A model generated the notes under the pieces. The model searched no databases. It saw only the letters and a program-made list of their open reading frames with translations, and was not told the DNA's origin. 64,000 nt of DNA from Eleusine coracana subsp. coracana (Eukaryota; Streptophyta; Magnoliopsida; Poales; Poaceae). The position numbers and the translations under genes are program-made. Below, piece after piece: positions 44,546 through 56,519 of this stretch (the stretch's first letter is position 1; each line of letters begins with the position of its first letter). The stretch spans positions 24,331,622 to 24,395,621 of the forward strand of contig CM064417.1 of the NCBI GenBank assembly GCA_032690845.1, given 5' to 3'.

Positions 44546-45054
44546 TAGTGCCAATTTTACTCCATAATTCATTAGCATCAAAACCACGCAAGCCTTCTAT
44601 ATCCCTAGTAGCAGAAGGGCATTGTTATTCCCGTCATCAAGAAAGAAAGGGTTGTAAGAAACTCAATGGTGAGCCACTTACAGCCCAAATCCTCATATCT
44701 ATAATAGTCATCTCAAATGGCATACCTGAGTGCTTCTCTGAAGTCCGTTTCGACTCCGATCTCTTCAAGGAAGGCGTGGTCGAACTTGCGGGCTGGGCGA
44801 AAAGCACGAGCGTTCAATGCATCGCATCGGTTCGGCTCAGCTTGGTTGATGCACATGATATCATCGATGCTTTGCATTAGTTGTGTGTTCGGCATGTTCG
44901 GTGCTCCGAAAGAAGAGGACTGACTGCTGTAGTTCCGATCCGAGGAAGTGTCCATGGGTGAGTGGTGACCGGACCCATGTCGAGTACTAGGACCTTGGCT
45001 GGTTTCTCGGACACCCTTCTTCTTCTTCTTCTTCTTTTTGAATATGAACGACAT
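44546..45054 (-). pseudogene. Athila ORF1-like protein region of the reduced Athila element
   Basis: The ATG at 45054 starts MSFIF followed by a run of eight lysines. A Ser/Asn-rich part comes next, then FDHAFLEEIGVETDFREALRY. After frame changes the sequence continues with FLTTLSFLDDGNN and LTLVDLRST. This arrangement resembles the ATHILA ORF-1 family as I remember it (basic start, then FLEEIG- and L-E-FL-TL-like helices). Function is unknown; it is not RT or integrase. The left end is lost at the LTR junction. Confidence 0.5.
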
Positions 45055-46022
45055 CCTGCAAAAGGTTAGAAGAAATGATACCCAAAGGATATATGTGATA
45101 AAAGGTTGTCAAGGATTAGTCGTTTGCTAGGTTCAACACGAGCAGCCCAGAAATGAGTCGTTCTTTATTTTGGTCAAGTTTTATTTTTGTGTACTCTAGC
45201 AGAATTTTCTTTCTTGCTTGAATTGAAAAGAGAGAGAGTGATTAAAGGGAGGAAGTGAAAGATCAAGGCTTGTGGTGCAAGGGGGGATGCTGGGCATGCC
45301 CCTCTATTTATAGCCTTGAGGAGGAGCTTGCTGGTGGTCAAGATGTGGCCGGCCGGCCAAGGATGGGTTGGGTGGCCAGACATGGCCGACCGACCATGGA
45401 GCGGCTGGGCGGCTGTGCAAGATGCTCAACAATGCGCAAAATTGATGGTGGTTGCGGTGGCTGCAATGAAGATTGCTTCGGTGCACAAGGTTGCAGAGAA
45501 CTCGTGAGCATGGCAAAGATTGAGAGTGCAAGAGCAAGTGGGTGAGATGGGAGTAAAATTTTGGAGGTGGTGTGCACTGTAGCTGATTGCCTAAGTGCTA
45601 GCTGGGTTGGTGGTGCATGGTATTGATTGAGATGAAGACAATGGGTAGTGAAAAGATGGGAACAAGATGGGGCGTCTTCTTGCGACTAGCTAGCACAGCG
45701 ATGGAGGATAATTGTCAAGATTTCCAGGAAGGAAAAATCGACTAAGGTGGAGGCAACATGGCTGATCGGCCTTGCTACGGTCGAGCGGCTACATTAGGTC
45801 GGCTGGCCCCAGTGGGGTCGGGCAGCCTAGGATTTTTTTTTGGTTTGCAGATTTTTTTTGTTCTTTTCAACTAAGTGGAAAAATAAATGCAGAAAGTAAA
45901 ACGAGAAACTAAAAACTTTGGAAATAGAAACAACCTAATCTAGTGGTATTCACAATGGACAGTGAGGGATAAATATCCGACGAGGGTCCGAGTTAACGTC
46001 CCGGGCGAGATGTTCTCCTTGT
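45055..46022 (-). promoter_or_regulatory. Internal non-coding region with TATA box between gag-protease and the ORF1-like gene
   Basis: TATAAATA on the minus strand at 45305-45312 lies 250 bases upstream of the ATG at 45054. GC-rich GGCCGGCCGG-like sequence lies further upstream (45345-45830), as in Athila LTRs. The region could be an internal promoter or a remnant LTR. No coding sequence is supported in it. Confidence 0.45.
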
Positions 46023-48237
46023 TCATTTCTGTTTGTGGCACTCCGTGGATGGATATTTATCCATGGGAGGATTGTTCTCTTTCTTCCGCCACACTTGTTT
46101 GACCTTTGGTTGCTGGGCAGCGACCTTTGCTTCTCGCTTCTTCTGTGATTTGTTCTTTCTCATGGGCTGGTTGGCTTGCTGGATCTTCTCCTTGGGTTTT
46201 GGCTCAACCCGAGGAGCATGTTTCTTCCCTTTCTTGATGGATTTAGGCGCATCAGTTGTCTCCACAGATTTTATTTCTGCTAGAGATGTTGACGACGCCT
46301 CAACCTTCTTGTTCTTCGGCCTTCTCGGCTTTTGCTAGACGAAGACATGGATTTTCTTGCATTCTTCTCCCTAGGGTTTGAAATTGAATATCTCTTGATT
46401 CCCATTAATGCTGAGGAGGATTTCTCTAGCCCCTACATCAATGTTGGCATTGGTGGTGCTAAGGAAGGGACGCCCCAAGATGAGAGGGGTTTCTATGTGC
46501 GTTTCCATGTCAAGCACCACAAAGTCCACTGAACCTAGGAAATTTCCAATTCTAACAGGTACATCTTCTACTATCCTGGTAGGGTAACAAACTGTTTGGT
46601 CTGCAAGCTGCAAGCACATTGCCTTTGGGGATAAAGAATTGAATCGTAGTTTGTCGAATATTACCTTTGGCATGACACTCACACTTGCACCTAGATCACA
46701 TAAAGCGTTCTGAAAGTGCACAGTCCCGATGGTACATGGAATGGTTGGGTGTTCGGGGTCTTGTCTCTTCTCTAGTGGCGAGTTGAGGACAGCAGCACTG
46801 CATTCCTCAGTCAGCTTGATCACCTCTGTGCTAGGTAGCGGTCGTTTGTTGGTGAGGATGTCCTTCAAATACTTGGCGTAGGTTGGTACCTGCATAGCGT
46901 CAATTCAAGGGATATTGACATAGAGTTTACGGATTACCTCAACAAATTTGCCGAACTGCTCGTCCACGTTTGGCTTTTGCTGACGCGTCAAGAACGGCAG
47001 TAGGTTGGTGTCGCGGAGCTCCGGAGAGGCCTTTCTTGGTGCGGCCTTCTCCTCAGTAGTGATCTTCTCGGCTTCAATCTCTTCCTCCTCCTCTGACTCC
47101 GGTTTGGGTTGCTGTGCTTCCTGGCCTTTTCCTGCAGTCATGGGAGCCCGCGAGCCCCTGGTGGACTTGCTCCTAGTAGTTACCTCATTAACTTTCTCCC
47201 TTGGACTTGCTTCCGGTTGCCCCGGAAGCTTTCCTGCATTGGGAGGCACAATAGATGCAGCTATTTGAGCAATTTGAGTCTCTAACATCCTATTATGACT
47301 AAGTTGATTTTGCATAGCGGTAGTGAAAGCTTCCAAACGAGAGTCTATGGTTTCCAAAGTTTTATCAATAGAAATAAATTTCTTACTGATGCTATCATTG
47401 ATTTTAGCTTGCCCATAAACTAGGTCGCGAATGGAAGGTTCATTGCGGGAACAGTTTCTAGAGTTACCTTGCCCTTTGTGGAATGAGACGTTTGGTCGGG
47501 TTTCTCATCTGAAGTTGTTCTGTTGTGGTCGAAACCCGTTGTTGTTGCCAATGTTATTGCCATTGTTGCCAATGTAGTTCACTTCTTGATCTTGTGGTTG
47601 AGTTTTAGGACAGGCTGTACCCATGTGCCCTGTATTGCCACAGACTTCACAGTTCATGTGAGCATCTGTTGACTGAGCCTTGGGATTCTTTATCTTCTTT
47701 ATAAGTTGATCAAGCTTGAGAGCCAACATATCAGCGTTTTCAAGTTGATATATCTTCTTGGGAATTGGAGTGGGTTTGTCCTTCCTGTCATCATAACCAC
47801 TGCTATTGGCCGCCATCTTCTCTATCAAGGAGTAGGCATCCCCAACCTTGCAGGATAGTAGTGATCCTCCAACGGCAACATCAAGGTGTTCTCGAGTGTT
47901 GCAAGTGAGTCCACTATGAAAAGTTTGAATCAGCGGCCACTTTTCCATACCATGGTGAGGACATGCCAAGATGTATTCTTGGAACCTCCCATGCTTCTGG
48001 AATATTTTCATCAGCCTCTTGCCTGAATCCAGATATTTTGCTTTGCAGAGTGTTGGTCTTCCCCAGTGGAAAGAACTTGGCCAAGAATACTTCTGAACAC
48101 TTCTTCCAGGTGGTGAATTCATCTTGGTTGGTGTAGAACCAAGCCTTAGCCTTCCCCAACAGGGTGAATGGGAAAAGGCGAAGACGAATAACATCATCAG
48201 GCACATCATGGATGTTGCAGGTGTTGCTCACTTCCAA
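46023..48237 (-). pseudogene. Reduced Athila gag-protease
   Basis: The gag capsid block (LRLFPFTLLGKAKAWFY, FLAKFFPLGKTN) lies near 48000-48200. It is followed by a CCHC knuckle (CEVCGNTGHMGTAC at about 47610-47650), a Glu/Lys-rich spacer (47000-47300) and the protease. The protease has the active-site variant ALCDLGASVSVMP near 46690 and the ILGRPFLSTTNANID motif near 46440. The frame then runs into a very basic tail (KKGKKHAPRVEPKPKEK) that ends at 46023. At least three frameshifts split it. No RT follows: the next coding region is the separate ORF1-like gene. That makes this a gag-protease-only polyprotein, unlike the first Athila element, which kept RT but lost the knuckle and protease. 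Confidence 0.82.
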
Positions 48238-48744
48238 GAATTTCTGTAGGTGCTTAGTTGCATCTTCTCATGACCTTCCACAGAATGGCATGGCTTGCGC
48301 CATGTGAATCAATTCAGGCTTCAGCTCGAAGGTTCCATTGCCGACATTCAAAGTTGGACTAGTGCGGATGTTGTCAGTTGATGCAGTGAAATAGTTGTGG
48401 ATTGTCTTCTCAGTAGGCCCGTTGTCTCCCATGGCCGGTTGTGAGGACGATGAAGCGGCTTGAGCGTGAGCCTGAGCTTGAGCGAGGGCGGAGGTGCTTC
48501 GAGGACGAGTATGACTTCAGCCGTGGCGTGTGATGGAAATTTCAGAGGGGGCACACGACAGGGTCTTACTCTCCTTCCAATTGACTCCGAGTTCTGAGTG
48601 AAATTTTCTGGTAGGTCAAAACCAGTCATACACTGCCTATTCACATCCACGAGAGTAAAGAGACAAGGGTAAGCCCGCAAAAGAAAGTGATAAAAATTCC
48701 TAAGAGATGTCAATGTTAATGTTTTGATAAATTGGCCTATTGCA

Positions 48745-48762
48745 TCCCCGGCAACGGCGCTA
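48745..48762 (-). other. Primer-binding site, tRNA-Asp type (reduced Athila)
   Basis: The minus strand reads TAGCGCCGTTGCCGGGGA, 8 bases from the LTR. It has one mismatch to the TGGCGCC form used by Athila element 1. Confidence 0.75.
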
Positions 48763-48770
48763 GAAATGCT

Positions 48771-50487
48771 TGTTGGTATTTGCTATGCTCTTAAATTAGA
48801 AGCGACAAATTCCATAAGTGCACGGAGATACCGATGTACCATTTCACCTAGGAGTATTCCAAGGTATCGTATTTATTTTCCTCAGGAAAGCTTAGGCACA
48901 ATGTTATCAATTAACTAACAAAAATGATATCTCAGAGGGATTTCTATCAGCTATCTAATGTACGGGTAAGAATACGACAGTGTATAATAATGATCAAACA
49001 ACCACACTCACAAGGATAAATTTAGAGTAGTACTAGACAGTTGGGAGGACAGCGAGTCTATAAGGCAGAATCCTAAATAATAAATCCAATCAAGTTGAGG
49101 GTCAGGTTATTTGTGTTTGAACAAGAGGGATGAATTAATCTAAATCACTTTGAGGCGCGGCCATTTCTCTAAAACAGGGACGTCATCCTATCAGATCTAG
49201 AGGGAATTACCACCTATAACCCTGCCTTGACTATCTGAACGTGATGGACTACAGTAGAGTTTGGTGGCTCAAGGACCAAGAGGACTGTCACTTCCTACTT
49301 GGCCTACCGCCCGACCATGGGATAGTAAGGCAAAATCTATTAATCTCAATCTAGGCACCACGCCTAAATATTGATTTCTTGTTAGCTATGCCAAGATAAG
49401 CACTCGAAACTATAGCAAAGCCTAAAACCCCTACTCAGAGCGGTGACTTTAGCTAAGCCCAAGCAAGAATGCCGGTGAAGAAGATAACTCAACCTTAGTC
49501 TAAACTCAATAAATGATGAAATTAAGAATAGAGCTAAGTAAGCACAAGACTCAACTTTGATCTAAAGGAAATATATTGATAAAATAAGATAGTCTTACAA
49601 GCTAAGGATACAAAGGGGAGAGACTATACCAAGACTCGAAGACAGCTCCGGACTCTTAAGCAAGCTCTCGCCTAGACTCTAACTCCCAACTACTTTCCTA
49701 GACTCTAAGTGGAACAAGTGAAGTAAGTGAGTGAAGTGGTGAATGATGTCTAAACCCAAGGCCAAGAGGGGCTATTTATAGCTAGGGATGGGCCTTGGCT
49801 TCTTGGGGAAGGGATCCACCAAAAGTCGGTGGAAACCCACGTTCTGACTAGGTCGACTGACCCAGGTGGGGTCGGGTGACCTTGCTAGGCCGGCCGGCCC
49901 CGGGTAGGCCGGGCGGCCCTTGGATGAGGTGGTTTGGCCACCGCCTCTTCGTGGATGCTCTGGATGAAGCCTTGACCTGGTCCTTTAGGTCGGTGGAAGC
50001 CTTGGTGGGCCACAAGAACCAACTCTTGGGTCTTATCCTTGGGTTGGTCGTTGGATCAACCGAACCTAGGAGGACGACTGGATCGGTCCGGACCTCCCTC
50101 CGGCTTGAGGTTGGGCCGACTCTGCTTGGACCGGTTTGGCCATTTCTTGAGGTGTTTAATGAAGTCCACTGGCTAGGCCCACTTGAGGAAGTCGTGGAGA
50201 AGGCCTCTAGAGGGGAGAACCTCGGGTTTGGGTCTCAACCCCGACCAGCAGGGTCGGCCAGCCTAGCCTAGGCCAACCGGCCTTGCTTAGCCGGTTTTGG
50301 ATGAGCCTTGGTCACTCACCCATTTTGATGATATTTTGCCTGTTTTCATACCTGTGAGCCTGCAATCACATACTTCACCAAAACTCATGGAACTTATTAG
50401 CATTGAAAGCAAATCTATGTACTTTATGGTATCAGCCTTGCATTTGATGGTAAGTTGGAGGCTGAAAACGGGGTTTAGCCGCCAACA
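48771..50487 (-). repeat. 5' LTR of the reduced Athila element
   Basis: It starts TGTTGGTATTTGC, nearly the same start as 7567, and ends TTAGCCGCCAACA. It shares GGAGTATTCCAAGGTATCG with the other Athila LTRs. A TATA-like GCTATAAATAG is readable on the minus strand near 49773-49783. GC-rich GGCCGGCCGGCC sequence lies at 49890-49905. The matching left LTR was not found. Confidence 0.8.
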
Positions 50488-51054
50488 CAACCCAAGGTGG
50501 TTTTAGCAATCAAACAAGCATTTAGATTAGATCCTTCTTTGTTGGTAAAATCAACAAGATAGATCTTGTCCTCTGAGTACTATTTGAAAGCTTTGAAGAA
50601 TCCTTCTTCCTAAAGACGACCACCCCATCATCGTCAAAGAGACAACTATAACCACCATCTCACAAAGTTGTGAAACAAGCATCAAGTTGTATCCCAGACC
50701 TTTCACTAGATAAGCATTAACAATTGAAAGGTCATGGGTGACGTCAATCCGTCCATGACCAATTACCTTTCCTTTGTTGTCATTTCCAAATGAGATGCCT
50801 CTAGTTAGTAAGTTGTCAGGTTCAATTGTGGAGAACATTGATCTCTCCCCAGTCATATGATTTGAGCACCCGCTATCAAGCACCCATGTTGCACACTAGA
50901 GGAGTATTCCTACAAAGGAAATCAAGCATGTGTTTTAGGCACCCAAATTTGTTGGGTCCCTTAACACTAGTGACAAGAACTTTAGGCACCCATACACAAG
51001 GCTTCCACCTCGCATCATGTGGCCCAACAAATTTACCAACTACTCTACCATAAG
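50488..51054 (-). pseudogene. Copia protease fragment (element C)
   Basis: The minus strand carries MLDSGCSNHMTGERSMFSTI and the NLMLVSQLC region, plus an upstream VGKFVGPHDARWKPCVWVPK stretch typical of Sirevirus-like copia ahead of the protease. A stop (near 50895) separates the two parts. The fragment is cut on the left by the Athila LTR, and on the right it abuts an LTR start with no gag or primer site between. It is a deletion product or two joined elements. Confidence 0.8.
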
Positions 51055-51426
51055 TGAAGGACCGAGAAGGCGACCAGAGGGGGGGGGGGGGGGGTGAATG
51101 GGAGCCAATTAAAATTCTTCTCCAGAACTTGGCCTATATCCCAATTTCAACCCAAACCAACCTCTAAGAAAATCACCAAGGTCACACACACTAACTTGTG
51201 ATGTGCTAACCCTAAAAATGATTCAAAACAATAGGACACATAGCGGAAGCTCAAGAGGGTCAAAAAGGGAAACAAGAGAGATCCGAGAAATTATAATTAT
51301 GGGCCTTGACAGAAGTTCCTTCGTTGACGGATGTTCCTTCAGGATCACGACGGAAGTTCCTTCATCGATGAAAGTTCCTTCAGGGTCACAATGAAAGTTC
51401 CTTTGTCGACCTTCAGGGTCATGACG
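51055..51426 (-). mobile_element. Copia LTR, first part (continues at 62596)
   Basis: It starts TGAAGGACCGAGAAGG, similar to the family start at 18487. A 16-base G run (51079-51094) and a minisatellite of AGTTCCTT(C/T) units (51313-51420) follow. It is interrupted at 51427 by the Tat element. Its other part is 62596-64000. Confidence 0.65.
51313..51420. repeat. GAAGTTCCTTC minisatellite in the copia LTR
   Basis: Degenerate units of about 18-25 bases, GAAGTTCCTTC(G/A)TCGA-like, alternate with AGGGTCA(C/T)GA. Copies continue at 62598-62645 beyond the Tat insertion. Confidence 0.8.
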
Positions 51427-51799
51427 TGTGGAATACTTACCTTCCGGGTATCCATAGATATGCTTAAGTAGGCGACCGACCGGATACCTCATCAATAAGG
51501 GAATCGACCGAGTCAGCTTGGAGCACACGGCAGTTAGAGATAGACTTTCTATGTAAATCCTTGTAGACTACGAGTAGGACTCTTCATGTACCCCCTGCCA
51601 ACTAGATATATAAGGAGGCAGGGAACCCCCCATCAGGGACACAAAATTACAAGCAATACAAACCACAGAACACAAGACATAGGGTTTTTACTCTCATTGA
51701 GGGGGCCCGAACCTGTATAACTCAGCGTCTTTTGCAACCATTATAGTTCTTAGTCTCGACGTAGACCTATAAATATAGTGTCGAGAATAGGTCTCGACA
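51427..51799 (+). repeat. 5' LTR of the Tat element
   Basis: TGTGGAATACTTACC...TCTCGACA. It contains GATATATAAGG (51603-51616) as a TATA-like site and is closely similar to 62224-62595. Confidence 0.92.
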
Positions 51800-51801
51800 G
51801 T

Positions 51802-51819
51802 TGGCGCGCCAGGTAGGGG
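51802..51819 (+). other. Primer-binding site of the Tat element
   Basis: TGGCGCGCCAGGTAGGGG, two bases after the LTR. This is the conserved site of RIRE2/Grande/Cinful-type elements, usually ascribed to tRNA-Arg. Confidence 0.8.
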
Positions 51820-51851
51820 ACAAGGTTCGCTGGGATTCTCCGTCGACTACG

Positions 51852-53717
51852 ATGGCCGAAACTCCCAACATCCAGTACTCGCCGGACTTCAAGAACTCCT
51901 TCAGAAAGCTCGACTTCATTGTCAACACCAATGGAGAGCTAGGTCTAGAGAACCACCGATCCGACTCGGTCGCAGCCAGTTCTATGGCGCGATCACCGAG
52001 CTTGTCAGATTTAATCCCTTCTGGTACGACTCAAGGTGGATCCGTTCCTTTGATGAGGATTTAGTCAAATCTACCTGCTTATACCGTTTGACCATGAATG
52101 TGGTCGATATAAAGGAGAATCCATCAGAAGACAATGAGGAGGAGGGTAACCGCGAAGATGGTCACGCGCAGATGGCCGCGCAGAAGAAGGCCACAGGGAA
52201 GAAAACCATCAAGACAATAACTTGTCAGAAGGACATCGCCGCCGACCGAGAGGATCGCATGGATCCCGCCTTGCATGCCGACTGGACCTTGGACCTAAAA
52301 TCGAAGTAGACGGCGTCAAGGTCTACGACACCCCGCAAAACAACATCACCGGGCCTAAAACATTACTCGGCACCTTGATGACTGACGCAGCATACCAGAC
52401 CCCCACGATGCAGAAGGCGGTGGCTATTCTTAAGGTCGCTGCAGCCCAAGATGCGGCTAGGGACAAATCACTGTTGGTGGCAAGTTCCAGTCACACGACA
52501 TCACGTGGTCAGCGAAGGCGTGAGGATCTGAGAAATTCCCTCAGCATCCGCGACAGTGGGGACACCATCAACTCCCATTACGAAGAGAGGGCTCGGGACG
52601 ACCGACGCCACAAGGAGGAGCGCCTTGATCGGAGGACTGACAACTGATGGGAAGACCAACGCGATCCACCTCCAAGAAACAACCGGGACGACCGACATCG
52701 ACATGACGATCGGGACCGCTGTGAGAATCATGATGGAGATAATCGACATCGTCGCCATGATGACGATGTTGGCCCGTGCCATAATCGTCGCTCATCTCCA
52801 TCTCCTGGTCGACATAGAAAGTCAACTACTCCGAGCAATGAAGAATTCGACGGCATCAAGGCCTATGTACCTGAGCTTCGCATAGCTTGATGGCCAAAAG
52901 GATTCAAGCCGGTTCCTATCGAAAAATATGATGGTCAGACCAACCCCCGAGAGTGGCTTCTGCTATAAAGTACGGCGATTCGGTCAGCCGAGGGTGATAC
53001 CTTCGTGATGGCCAATTATCTACTGGTCTGCCTTGACCCGACCGTTTGTATTTGGCTCACATCTCTTCCAGAGAAATCGGTCACCTCTTAGGGAGACCTC
53101 AACAGGAAGCTTATAGAAAGTTTCCAAGCTACTTGTAATTGTCTGTGCAATCACTTTGACCTCACTTGGATCAAGCAGAAGTCTGACGAGCCCCTACGCG
53201 ACTACATCAAGCGGTTCTGCATCAAGAAGACTGAGATCCCTAATGTCCCAAATCAGCTGATCATCGCAACCTTCCAAGGAGGCATACGTAGCGATGACCT
53301 AGTATGGGAGATCGGTCGGAGGAATCATGACCTCAAGTTGACCGCTAGGGGGTGCTTTAAGATCTCTGATAAGTTCACGTCAGGAGAGTCAGCGTTGGAC
53401 GATATCCGTGACAAAGGCAAGGAGAAGTGCTCGGACAACTGGAGTCCTCTAAAAAGGACAAGGAAAGGAAGTCCGACAACATGGTCGCTGCGGTAGACCG
53501 ATCCCAGAAAAACCCTCGGATGAACCAGCAGACCATGGACGAGTTGCTAAGTGGCCTGTGCCTATGGCACCCAAAGGGGAACCACAAAGCAAAGGACTGT
53601 TACCGACTGAAGGGCTTCACGACTGCCGCACTCAAGGTGGCCAAGGACCCGCCAAGGTGCAATGGTGAAGACAAGGCTAAAGATGGTGACAACAAGGACG
53701 AAGAAGGAGAGTTCTAG
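51852..53717 (+). pseudogene. Tat element gag
   Basis: The ATG at 51852 opens MAETPNIQYSPDFKNSF, followed by linker frames broken by stops and frameshifts (51801-52640). The capsid-like block lies near 52930-53400 (REWLLL...YLLVCLDPTVCIWLTSLP; LTWIKQKSDEPLRDYIKRFC; ATFQGGIRSDDLVW), with a stop at about 53090. A histidine/cysteine block (CLWHPKGNHKAKDCYRLKGF) near 53560 is a degenerate knuckle. A Lys/Asp/Glu tail ends at 53717. Confidence 0.8.
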
Positions 53718-53834
53718 GAGCCCCGAAAGGAAGTCAACTTCATCTTCGGAGGCCCGGATGCTCACACATCCAAGCGTAAGCAAAATCTAGAACTACGTGA
53801 AATCAACTCGGTAGAGCCTGCTACACCCAAATAC

Positions 53835-54360
53835 ATGAGGTGGTCTGCAGTACCAATCACAATTGATCGGTCAGATCACCCCAGGCACCTGCCCAAGCCA
53901 GGTCACTACCCGTGGGTTCTCGCAGCCACGATGAAGGAGGTCAAGTTCAACAAAGTACTCACCGACGGAGGAAGCAGTCTGGACTGGATCTTCACCAAGA
54001 CTCTCACGGAGCTAGGCTTGTTGGTCAATGACCTCTAGTCGAGTTCCTAACCTTCCACGGGATCGAGCCTGGCAAGACTTCAGTTCCCATTGGATAGATC
54101 ATTCTGCCCGTTACCTTTGGAACCCGTGAGAACTTCAGGACCGAGCATGTTATCTTCTAGGTGGCCGACTTTGAGTCAGCATACCATGCTATCCTCAACA
54201 GACCGGCGATGGCAAAGTTCATGGTGGTCCCACACTACCCATACCTTACTCTCAAGATGCCAGGCCCCAATGGAATAATCTCCCTCCACTCTGATCTTCG
54301 GAATTCTTTCGACTGCGATGTGCAAAGTTGTGAGATGGACGAACAAAAGTTGATGCTATC
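53835..54360 (+). pseudogene. Tat element protease
   Basis: The frame at 53835-54038 contains VLTDGGSSLDWIFTKTL, where the lineage has an aspartic protease DGGSS active site. The fold continues after stops through FESAYHAILNRPAMAKF (54172-54220) and YPYLTLKMPGPNGIISL. The active-site Asp is kept, but TAG codons lie near 54039, 54097 and 54160. Confidence 0.75.
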
Positions 54361-54604
54361 CGACCGGTAGGAGATCCAGGAGGTAGTCAGTAATAAGGAG
54401 CAGACCGACGTAGAGATCCCCATGAAGAAGCCCTCCAAGGACAAGATACAGACGGACGACCTCCCTACTAAGGAGATCGTGCTTGACCCAGAGGACCCGT
54501 CTAAGACCACATATGCAGGGGCCGACCTCGATGAGAAATAGGAACTCGCGCTCACTCTTTCCCTCTAGAAAAATAGGGACATCTTTGCATGGAAGCCTTC
54601 TGAC

Positions 54605-55760
54605 ATGCCGGGAGTTCCTAGGAAAAAGATTGAGCATGAATTAAGGGTGCCTCCTAGGGCTACCCCTATCAGGCAAAGGCTTAGAAGGTTTGCACAAGAC
54701 CGCAAGGACGCCATGAAGAAGGAGATAGCTAGGTTATTAGATGCTAAGTTTATAAAGGAAGTGTACCATCCAGATTGGTTGGCAAATCTAGTCCTTGTAC
54801 CCAAGTAGAATAAAGAGTGGTGGATGTGCGTTGATTATACCGATTTGAATAAGGTTTGTCATAAAGACCCCTTCGCTCTGCCGCGTATTGTTCAGATAGT
54901 AGACTGAATAGCCGGGTGTGGGTTTTTAAGCTTTCTGGATGCCTATTCAGGCTATCACCAGATCCCACTGAAAGTCGAAGATCAAATCAAGACTTCCTTT
55001 ATAACTCTCTTTAGCACCTCCTGCTACATTACCATGCCGTTCGGTCTGAAAAACGCTAGCGCGACTTACGAACGTGGTAGTCAACGCTGCCTCGAAGCTC
55101 AGATCGGTCGGAATGCAGAAGCATATATAGATGACATCGTGGTAAGAACTCGGAGCATCGAAGAACTTCTCTCTCACCTGGCAGAGACTTTCGACAATCT
55201 GAAACGTTACTCGATGAAGCTAAATCCTAAAAAGTGCGTTTTTGGGGTTCCTTCAGGCAAGCTGCTTGGTTACATCATTTCAAAATGAGGTATAGAGGCT
55301 AACCCGGATAAAATCAAGGCAATCCTTGATATGGGTCCACCTAATTCTTAGAAGGATGTTTAGAAGCTGACCGGATGTATGGCACCCCTGAGTTGCTATA
55401 TTCCCCGACTGGGGGTCAGGGGTCTGTTGCTCTTTAAACTGCTCAAGAAGCAGGATGACTTCGTCTGGAGAGCGGAGGTGGAATTGGCATTGGATGAGTT
55501 GAAGGTCCACCACAGCAATATTCCAGTCTTGGTGCCCCTGGAGCCGCAAGAAAAGCTTCAATTCTACATATCGGCCACAACTCAAGTTGTGAGTACTGTT
55601 TTAACGGTCGACCGAGAGGAAGAGGGTCACATACAAAAAGTATAACACCCGGTCTACTTCGTTAGTGAAGTTCTTAGTGCTTCCAAAACATGATATCACC
55701 TGATCTTGAAGCTGCTATACGCGCTTTTGATCACTTCAAGGAAGTTGAAGCATTAGTTTC
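54605..55760 (+). pseudogene. Tat element reverse transcriptase and first RNase H
   Basis: RT motifs are in order: KKEIARLLDAKFIKEVYHP, CVDYTDLNKVCHKDPFALPR, FLDAYSGYHQIPL, MPFGLKNASATY, and the active site AYIDDIVV (about 55120-55140). KCVFGVPSGKLLGYIIS follows. RNase H begins near 55550 (LQFYISATTQVVSTVL...VYFVSEVLS). Stops lie near 54808, 54906, 55288, 55350, 55362 and 55643. Several stand where the family has Gln or Arg (for example before KLTG and HPVYF). Confidence 0.87.
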
Positions 55761-55969
55761 AAGCTCATCCTATCAAAGTTCTAACATCCTTTGCACTCGG
55801 CGCACTCCTTCACAATCGAGAAGCTGAAAGAAAAATTGCTAAGTGGGCAGTCAAACTTGGTTAGTATACCATCACGTTCGCACCGCGCTCGGAAATCAAA
55901 GGACAGACATTGGTCAACTTCGTTTCTGAGTGGACAGAGATTCAAATGCCACCTACATCACAAGATATC

Positions 55970-56345
55970 GAGTACTGGAAAATGTATTTTGATGGATCCC
56001 TCTAGTTACCTAGGGCAGGTGCAGGAATTGTGTTCATCTCACCCACATGAGAAAGATTGCAATACATCCTCCAGATCATGTTTCGCGCGTCTAATAACGC
56101 TACAGAGTATGAAGCTCTCCTGCACGGTCTACGCATTGCTGTTTCGCTCGGCATTCGGCATCTTGACATCTTTGGTGACTCGGCTCTAGTCATTAACCAA
56201 GTCACCAAGGATTAGAACTGTGTGGATGACAACATGGGTGCTTAGTGCCAGGAAGTAAGGAAGCTCGAAGACAAGTTCGATGGACTAAAGTTCACACATG
56301 TTCTTCGACATAATAATCAAGCGGGTGATGAATTAGCCAAGATGG
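55970..56345 (+). pseudogene. Tat element second (archaeal-type) RNase H
   Basis: The sequence MYFDGSL, GAGAGIVFISP, NNATEYEALLHGLRIAVSLG, LDIFGDSALVINQV and NNQAGDELAKMGS gives the acidic residues of an RNase H fold. A second RNase H between the first one and integrase is characteristic of the Tat lineage. Stops at about 56005, 56048, 56214 and 56243. Confidence 0.85.
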
Positions 56346-56519
56346 GATCATCTCGATCGATTGTCCCACCCAGTGTTTTCTTACACACCCTGGATTCCCC
56401 CACTATTTCTCCTCGGTCTTATGTCTTGGCGATCGATGTTGCTGAGCCCGTAAGTGATGTCGATGTCAAGACCGACTGGCGCGACCCGATTCTTGAGCAA
56501 GGGTACGCTGCCTACGGAT

